Below, piece after piece: positions 60,856 through 64,000 of a DNA stretch of 64,000 nucleotides. The notes beneath the pieces were generated by a model. That model did not search any database and was not told where the DNA came from. It was given only the letters and a program-made list of their open reading frames with translations. Position numbers and translations under genes: made by a program. Position 1 is the stretch's first letter. Each line of letters opens with the position of its first letter. This stretch comes from Permianibacter fluminis (GTDB taxonomy: Bacteria; Pseudomonadota; Gammaproteobacteria; Enterobacterales; Permianibacteraceae), in assembly GCF_013179735.1 (NCBI RefSeq), contig NZ_JABMEG010000001.1, positions 2,604,001 to 2,668,000 of the forward strand, in the 5' to 3' direction.

Positions 60856-62409
60856 TTACAGCTGCGGACCAGCCGCGACAACGCTGGCATCGACCTTGAA
60901 CTTCTTGAAGTTCTCGACGAACAGCGCGGCCAGTTTCTTGGCCTCGGCATCGTACTTGGCTTGGTCTTCCCAGGTTTCGCGCGGGTTCAGCAGTTTGCTG
61001 TCGACGCCAGCCAGTTCGACCGGCACATCCAGATTGATCACCGGCAGGTGCTGGGTCTTGGCGGTTTTCAGCGCGCCGCTCTGAATTGCAGCAACCACGG
61101 CACGGGTGACCGGGATCGGGAAGCGATGACCGCCGTCGCCCGCCGGGCCACCGGTCCAGCCGGTGTTGACCAGATAGACTTTGGCGCCCGAGGCATCCAA
61201 GCGCTTCATCAGCAGCTTGGCGTATTCGCCGGCCGGGCGCGGGAAGAACGGTGCGCCGAAGCAGGTCGAAAAAGTTGGTTCGATCGACGAGGTTGAGCCC
61301 ATTTCGGTCGAACCGACTTTGGCGGTGTAGCCGGACAGGAAGTGATAAGCGGCTTGTTCACGGTTCAGGATGGACACCGGTGGCAGCACGCCGGTCATGT
61401 CGCAGGTCAGGAAAATCAACGCTTCCGGTTCCGGGCCACGGTTTTCCAGCACGCGCTTTTCAACGAAGTCGAGCGGGTAGGCGGCGCGGCTGTTCTGGGT
61501 CAGGGTGTGGTCGGTGTAATCCGGCGTGCCGTCTTCGTTCAGCACGACGTTTTCCAGGATGGTGCCGTGACGGATGGCATCCCAGATGACCGGCTCGTGC
61601 TTCTGGTTCAGGTCGATGCACTTGGCATAGCAGCCGCCTTCGATATTGAACACGCTGCCCGGGCCCCAGCCGTGCTCGTCATCACCGATGATGAAGCAGG
61701 CCGGATCGGTCGACAGCGTGGTCTTGCCGGTACCGGACAGGCCGAAGAACAGCGTGACTTTGCCATCTTTGGCCTGGTTGGCGCCACAGTGCATCGGCAG
61801 GGTGTCTTCGGCCGGCAACAGGAAGTTCTGCACCGAGAACATCGCTTTCTTCATTTCACCGGCGTAACGCATGCCAGCCAACAGTACTTTGCGCTGGGCA
61901 AAGTTCAGGATGACGCAGCCATCGCTGTTGGTGCCATCACGGGCCGGGTCGCAGACAAAGCCAGGGACATTCAGCACTTGCCAGGCCGGTTTGTTGGACG
62001 GATTGAACTGAGCTGGGCGGATAAACAGGTTGCGGCCGAACAGCTGTTGCCAGGCGGTTTCGGTGCGCATTTCGATGGGCAGGTAGTGCTTCGGATCAGC
62101 GCCGACGTGCAGCTGGCTGATGAAGGCTTCCGGCAGGCTGTTGTAATGGGCTTCGACCCGCGCCCACAGGGCGTCGAACTTGTCGGCCGGGAACGGCTTG
62201 TTGACCTTGCCCCAGTCGATCTCGTTCTGGGTGCTCGGTTCCTGGACAATGAACCGATCCGCCGGGCTGCGGCCGGTGCGCTTGCCGGTCTCGACGACGA
62301 GGGCGCCGTTGCTGGCGATACGACCTTCATGGCGCTCGAGGGCCTTCTTGATCAGGGCATCGGCGTTTAAATTGGAATGGCGCTGCGGGGCCGCGGCAGT
62401 AGCGGTCAT
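60856..62409 (-). CDS. pckA: phosphoenolpyruvate carboxykinase (ATP)
   Basis: The 517-residue enzyme has the kinase-1a P-loop [11 protein letters not shown] (about 227-237), kinase-2 [21 protein letters not shown] and the adenine/substrate stretches [10 protein letters not shown] (about 45-54) and [10 protein letters not shown]. It converts oxaloacetate and ATP to PEP and CO2 (EC 4.1.1.49), the first committed step of gluconeogenesis. The length is slightly under the 540 of E. coli Pck. It is monocistronic with its own terminator. Confidence 0.96.
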   Translation of the reverse strand: MTATAAAPQRHSNLNADALIKKALERHEGRIASNGALVVETGKRTGRSPADRFIVQEPSTQNEIDWGKVNKPFPADKFDALWARVEAHYNSLPEAFISQLHVGADPKHYLPIEMRTETAWQQLFGRNLFIRPAQFNPSNKPAWQVLNVPGFVCDPARDGTNSDGCVILNFAQRKVLLAGMRYAGEMKKAMFSVQNFLLPAEDTLPMHCGANQAKDGKVTLFFGLSGTGKTTLSTDPACFIIGDDEHGWGPGSVFNIEGGCYAKCIDLNQKHEPVIWDAIRHGTILENVVLNEDGTPDYTDHTLTQNSRAAYPLDFVEKRVLENRGPEPEALIFLTCDMTGVLPPVSILNREQAAYHFLSGYTAKVGSTEMGSTSSIEPTFSTCFGAPFFPRPAGEYAKLLMKRLDASGAKVYLVNTGWTGGPAGDGGHRFPIPVTRAVVAAIQSGALKTAKTQHLPVINLDVPVELAGVDSKLLNPRETWEDQAKYDAEAKKLAALFVENFKKFKVDASVVAAGPQL

Positions 62410-62705
62410 GAGTCGGTCCTCGTCTGGTGGGGTCGAGAGTCAGGAAAAACGGCGCGTATTATCACCGATCCGCCATGGGGCACGCTACGCCGGCGCTGGA
62501 TTTGCGCCGTGCACAATGCTGGTGCGTGGCGGCTTCAATGATGACGCGGCGCAAGAACCGGTCGGTTCCGGAACCAAACATGGAGAAGGCCTGACCAAGG
62601 GAAACGGCGGTGCTGGCACGATGCTACAAAATGGCGTGGCGTATCCGGCCAGGCCGGTTTCATACTCGTATCCGTTCTTTGCAGGACAAGCCAAGGAGCA
62701 AGACC

Positions 62706-63176
62706 ATGACCCTACTCAGGAACAAGATCAGGTCCATAAACAAGGCGTCAGCAAAGCTGATGGCGACCGGGCTGGCTGCCGCACTGCTGATGGCCTGCGC
62801 CAGTTCGGCTGGGCCGCTGGTCAGTTCCAGCGAGCCGCATGGCATTGTCGATTTGGATATTCCGCGCCAGGCCGCCAATCAGTACGAGGCGTTTTTCCAG
62901 CAGGTCGATGGCCAGAATCTGGTGCCGGATCGCAAGCAGTTGCTGCTGAAACCCGGCAAGCATGAGATCAAGCTGGGGGCAAAGCTGGACAATCTTTACG
63001 GTGCAGGTGCCATGTCGGTACCGGGTGGGCGCAATTCCGAGCGCAGCGTGGTGACGATCGAGGTCAAGGAAGGCATGCGTTACAGCGTTGCCGCCAAACT
63101 GGACGGCAATCGGACTGACCAATGGGTTGCCATCGTCAGCCGGGAAGCGCCCATGGCAGGCTATGCCAGCCGTTAA
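62706..63176 (+). CDS. hypothetical lipoprotein
   Basis: The 156-residue lipoprotein has a signal with lipobox LLMAC (Cys31), then a Ser-rich linker. A beta-rich domain follows (VDLDIPRQAANQYEAFFQQVDGQNLVPDRKQLLLKPGKHEIKLGAKLDN...VVTIEVKEGMRYSVAAKL). The LLLKPGKHEIKL...VxVKEGxRY pattern resembles PEGA-like domains of surface lipoproteins. AAGGAG supports the start. Downstream is a hairpin; a DUF4870 gene follows. The preceding 62410-62705 holds the pckA upstream region and no gene. Confidence 0.75.
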   Translation: MTLLRNKIRSINKASAKLMATGLAAALLMACASSAGPLVSSSEPHGIVDLDIPRQAANQYEAFFQQVDGQNLVPDRKQLLLKPGKHEIKLGAKLDNLYGAGAMSVPGGRNSERSVVTIEVKEGMRYSVAAKLDGNRTDQWVAIVSREAPMAGYASR

Positions 63177-63213
63177 GCGGAGCAGCCTTACTTCCTGCCA
63201 ACACATTTTTTGC

Positions 63214-63245
63214 CAACGCCGGCCACGATGCCGGCGTTGTTGTTT
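63214..63245 (+). terminator. terminator-like hairpin after the lipoprotein gene
   Basis: AACGCCGGC (63215-63223) and GCCGGCGTT (63230-63238) pair around CACGAT and are followed by GTTGTTT, 38 nt after the stop. Confidence 0.7.
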
Positions 63246-63389
63246 CTGTGGGTTGGCATGCGATGCGCGTTGGTTACGGTTACGGCGCCATGCTTGCGGT
63301 AAAGGCGAGAGGGCTGCTGACAAAGTCGACGTCACCCAGTACCGTAGCGGGCTGGGTTGTTTCCGTTCGATGCGCAAGGAGCTGTTTTC

Positions 63390-63761
63390 ATGTCCGACTG
63401 GCCACAAACGCCGCTGTCACAAGACGAAATCAAAGCCCGGCAATGGGGCATGTTCATCCATTTGTCGATTCTCGCCGGTTATCTGATTCCGCTGGCGGGC
63501 TTCATCGTGCCGATTGTCATGTGGCAGATGAAGAAGCATGAACACCCGCTGATCGATGCGCATGGCAAGAATGTGGTCAACTGGTTGCTATCGTTCCTGT
63601 TGTATGGCTTTGTTTGCTGGATACTGGCCCTGATTCTGATCGGCCTGCTGTTCCTCTGGGTGCTGTGCATCCTGAATGTCATTTTTGCCATTGTCGGCGC
63701 GCTGAAAGCCAACAACGGTGAAGTCTGGGCCTATCCGTTCACCATTCGCTTTTTGAAGTGA
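63390..63761 (+). CDS. DUF4870 domain membrane protein
   Basis: The 123-residue protein starts MSDWPQTPLSQDEIKARQWGMFIHLSILAGYLIPLAGFIVPIVMWQMKK. It has the DUF4870 signature: a first amphipathic/TM segment, the HPLIDAHGKNVVNW motif, a second long hydrophobic hairpin (LLSFLLYGFVCWILALILIGLLFLWVLCILNVIF) and the end WAYPFTIRFL. It is small, widespread and of unknown function. AAGGAG lies 8 nt before the start. Confidence 0.9.
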   Translation: MSDWPQTPLSQDEIKARQWGMFIHLSILAGYLIPLAGFIVPIVMWQMKKHEHPLIDAHGKNVVNWLLSFLLYGFVCWILALILIGLLFLWVLCILNVIFAIVGALKANNGEVWAYPFTIRFLK

Positions 63762-63813
63762 GCAAGGTCATAGCCATTCAGTCAGCGACGCTGTTAGCGA
63801 TTCGGTGAGAGAC

Positions 63814-63841
63814 AAAAAGCCCCGCACTGCGGGGCTTTTTT
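63814..63841 (+). terminator. intrinsic terminator shared by the DUF4870 and aldehyde dehydrogenase genes
   Basis: AAAAAGCCCCGC and GCGGGGCTTTTT pair around ACT, with A and T tracts for both directions, between two convergent genes. Confidence 0.92.
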
Positions 63842-63862
63842 GTTGTCGAAGAGAACCGGCGA

Positions 63863-64000
63863 TTAACGCTGCTCTTTCGGCGGGGTCCTGACAATCAGCA
63901 TGCGCAATTCGGTCATGTCCTCGATGGCATAGCGGATGCCTTCGCGGCCGAGACCGGAATCTTTGACGCCGCCATAGGGCATATGGTCAACGCGCCAGCT
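63863..64000 (-). CDS. aldehyde dehydrogenase, C-terminal 45 residues (partial)
   Basis: The frame ends ...[38 protein letters not shown]. This is the conserved C-terminus of NAD(P)+-dependent aldehyde dehydrogenases, in which MPYGGVKxSGxGREGxxYA(I/M)ExMTE is the standard ending. The catalytic Cys and cofactor sites lie outside the window, so the substrate is unknown. The stop TAA is at 63863-63865. Confidence 0.9.
   Translation of the reverse strand, partial: SWRVDHMPYGGVKDSGLGREGIRYAIEDMTELRMLIVRTPPKEQR

Noticed and set aside
1-64000. tRNA, rRNA, tmRNA, riboswitch or CRISPR array
   Set aside because: No cloverleaf-like, rRNA-like or regularly spaced repeat sequence was recognised by eye; a covariance search was not possible.

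Overview
The window is about 58% GC and gene dense, with Shine-Dalgarno starts throughout. It comes from a gammaproteobacterial chromosome. From memory, the gene order PilZ - lolC - lolD - comEC - exbB - exbD - msbA - lpxK - Trm112 - kdsB - low-Mr tyrosine phosphatase - (gap) - rne - rluC - HAD phosphatase closely follows the Pseudomonas aeruginosa PA2989-PA2974 neighbourhood. The genus cannot be fixed from sequence alone.

Layout. 1-3.2 kb: start of a CHASE2-domain sensor and a two-subunit M16 protease pair. 3.5-6.2 kb: a MarR regulator with twin operators, divergent from a rhodanese and DoxX pair, followed by a small inverted-repeat element and a pirin. 6.2-9.2 kb: small orphan genes embedded in structured repeats. 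9.2-16.5 kb: M2 peptidase, nagZ, an MscS channel, homospermidine synthase, small proteins and a PilZ protein. 16.6-27.7 kb: envelope biogenesis genes (lolCD, comEC, exbBD, msbA, lpxK, kdsB) and a tyrosine phosphatase. 53.7-64 kb: rne, rluC, a HAD phosphatase, a methyltransferase, pckA, a lipoprotein, a DUF4870 protein and the tail of an aldehyde dehydrogenase.

The main discovery is a 25.8-kb insertion at 27791-53624 between the phosphatase gene and rne. Its two ends carry the same 23-bp terminal inverted repeat (22/23 identical, pointing inward) and are flanked by an exact 8-bp direct repeat, TTGCTGTT. An IS1595-family (ISXO2-like) transposase lies just inside the right end, and that family makes 8-bp duplications. 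The whole segment therefore looks like one very large IS1595-type cargo transposon.

The cargo has three parts. (1) A metal block: a Cys-rich periplasmic protein, CusC, a CusB-CusF fusion, CusA, an EGKCG-repeat precursor of the HvfA (copper-binding oxazolone/thioamide RiPP) type, a cytochrome c-FTR1 permease (PbrT-like), a detached CzcB N-terminal-type domain, a CDF exporter - czcC - czcB - czcA - PII operon, and a divergent CadR/PbrR regulator. The CDF operon and the PbrT-like gene share almost identical MerR-type promoters with 19-bp spacers. (2) A compact five-gene block of beta-family protein, sce7726-family putative nuclease, small HTH protein, ImmA/IrrE metallopeptidase and PIN-like protein, which looks like an undescribed defence or toxin-regulation locus. 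(3) A plasmid-like DNA-binding pair with a perfect palindromic operator, a GTG-started small HTH protein, the transposase and an end-proximal passenger gene.

Outside the insertion, a structured repeat of roughly 250-400 bp occurs as three copies and one fragment with compensatory stem changes. A pair of related ~165-bp blocks each precede an orphan gene in a faintly integron-like arrangement. No tRNA, rRNA or CRISPR array was recognised.
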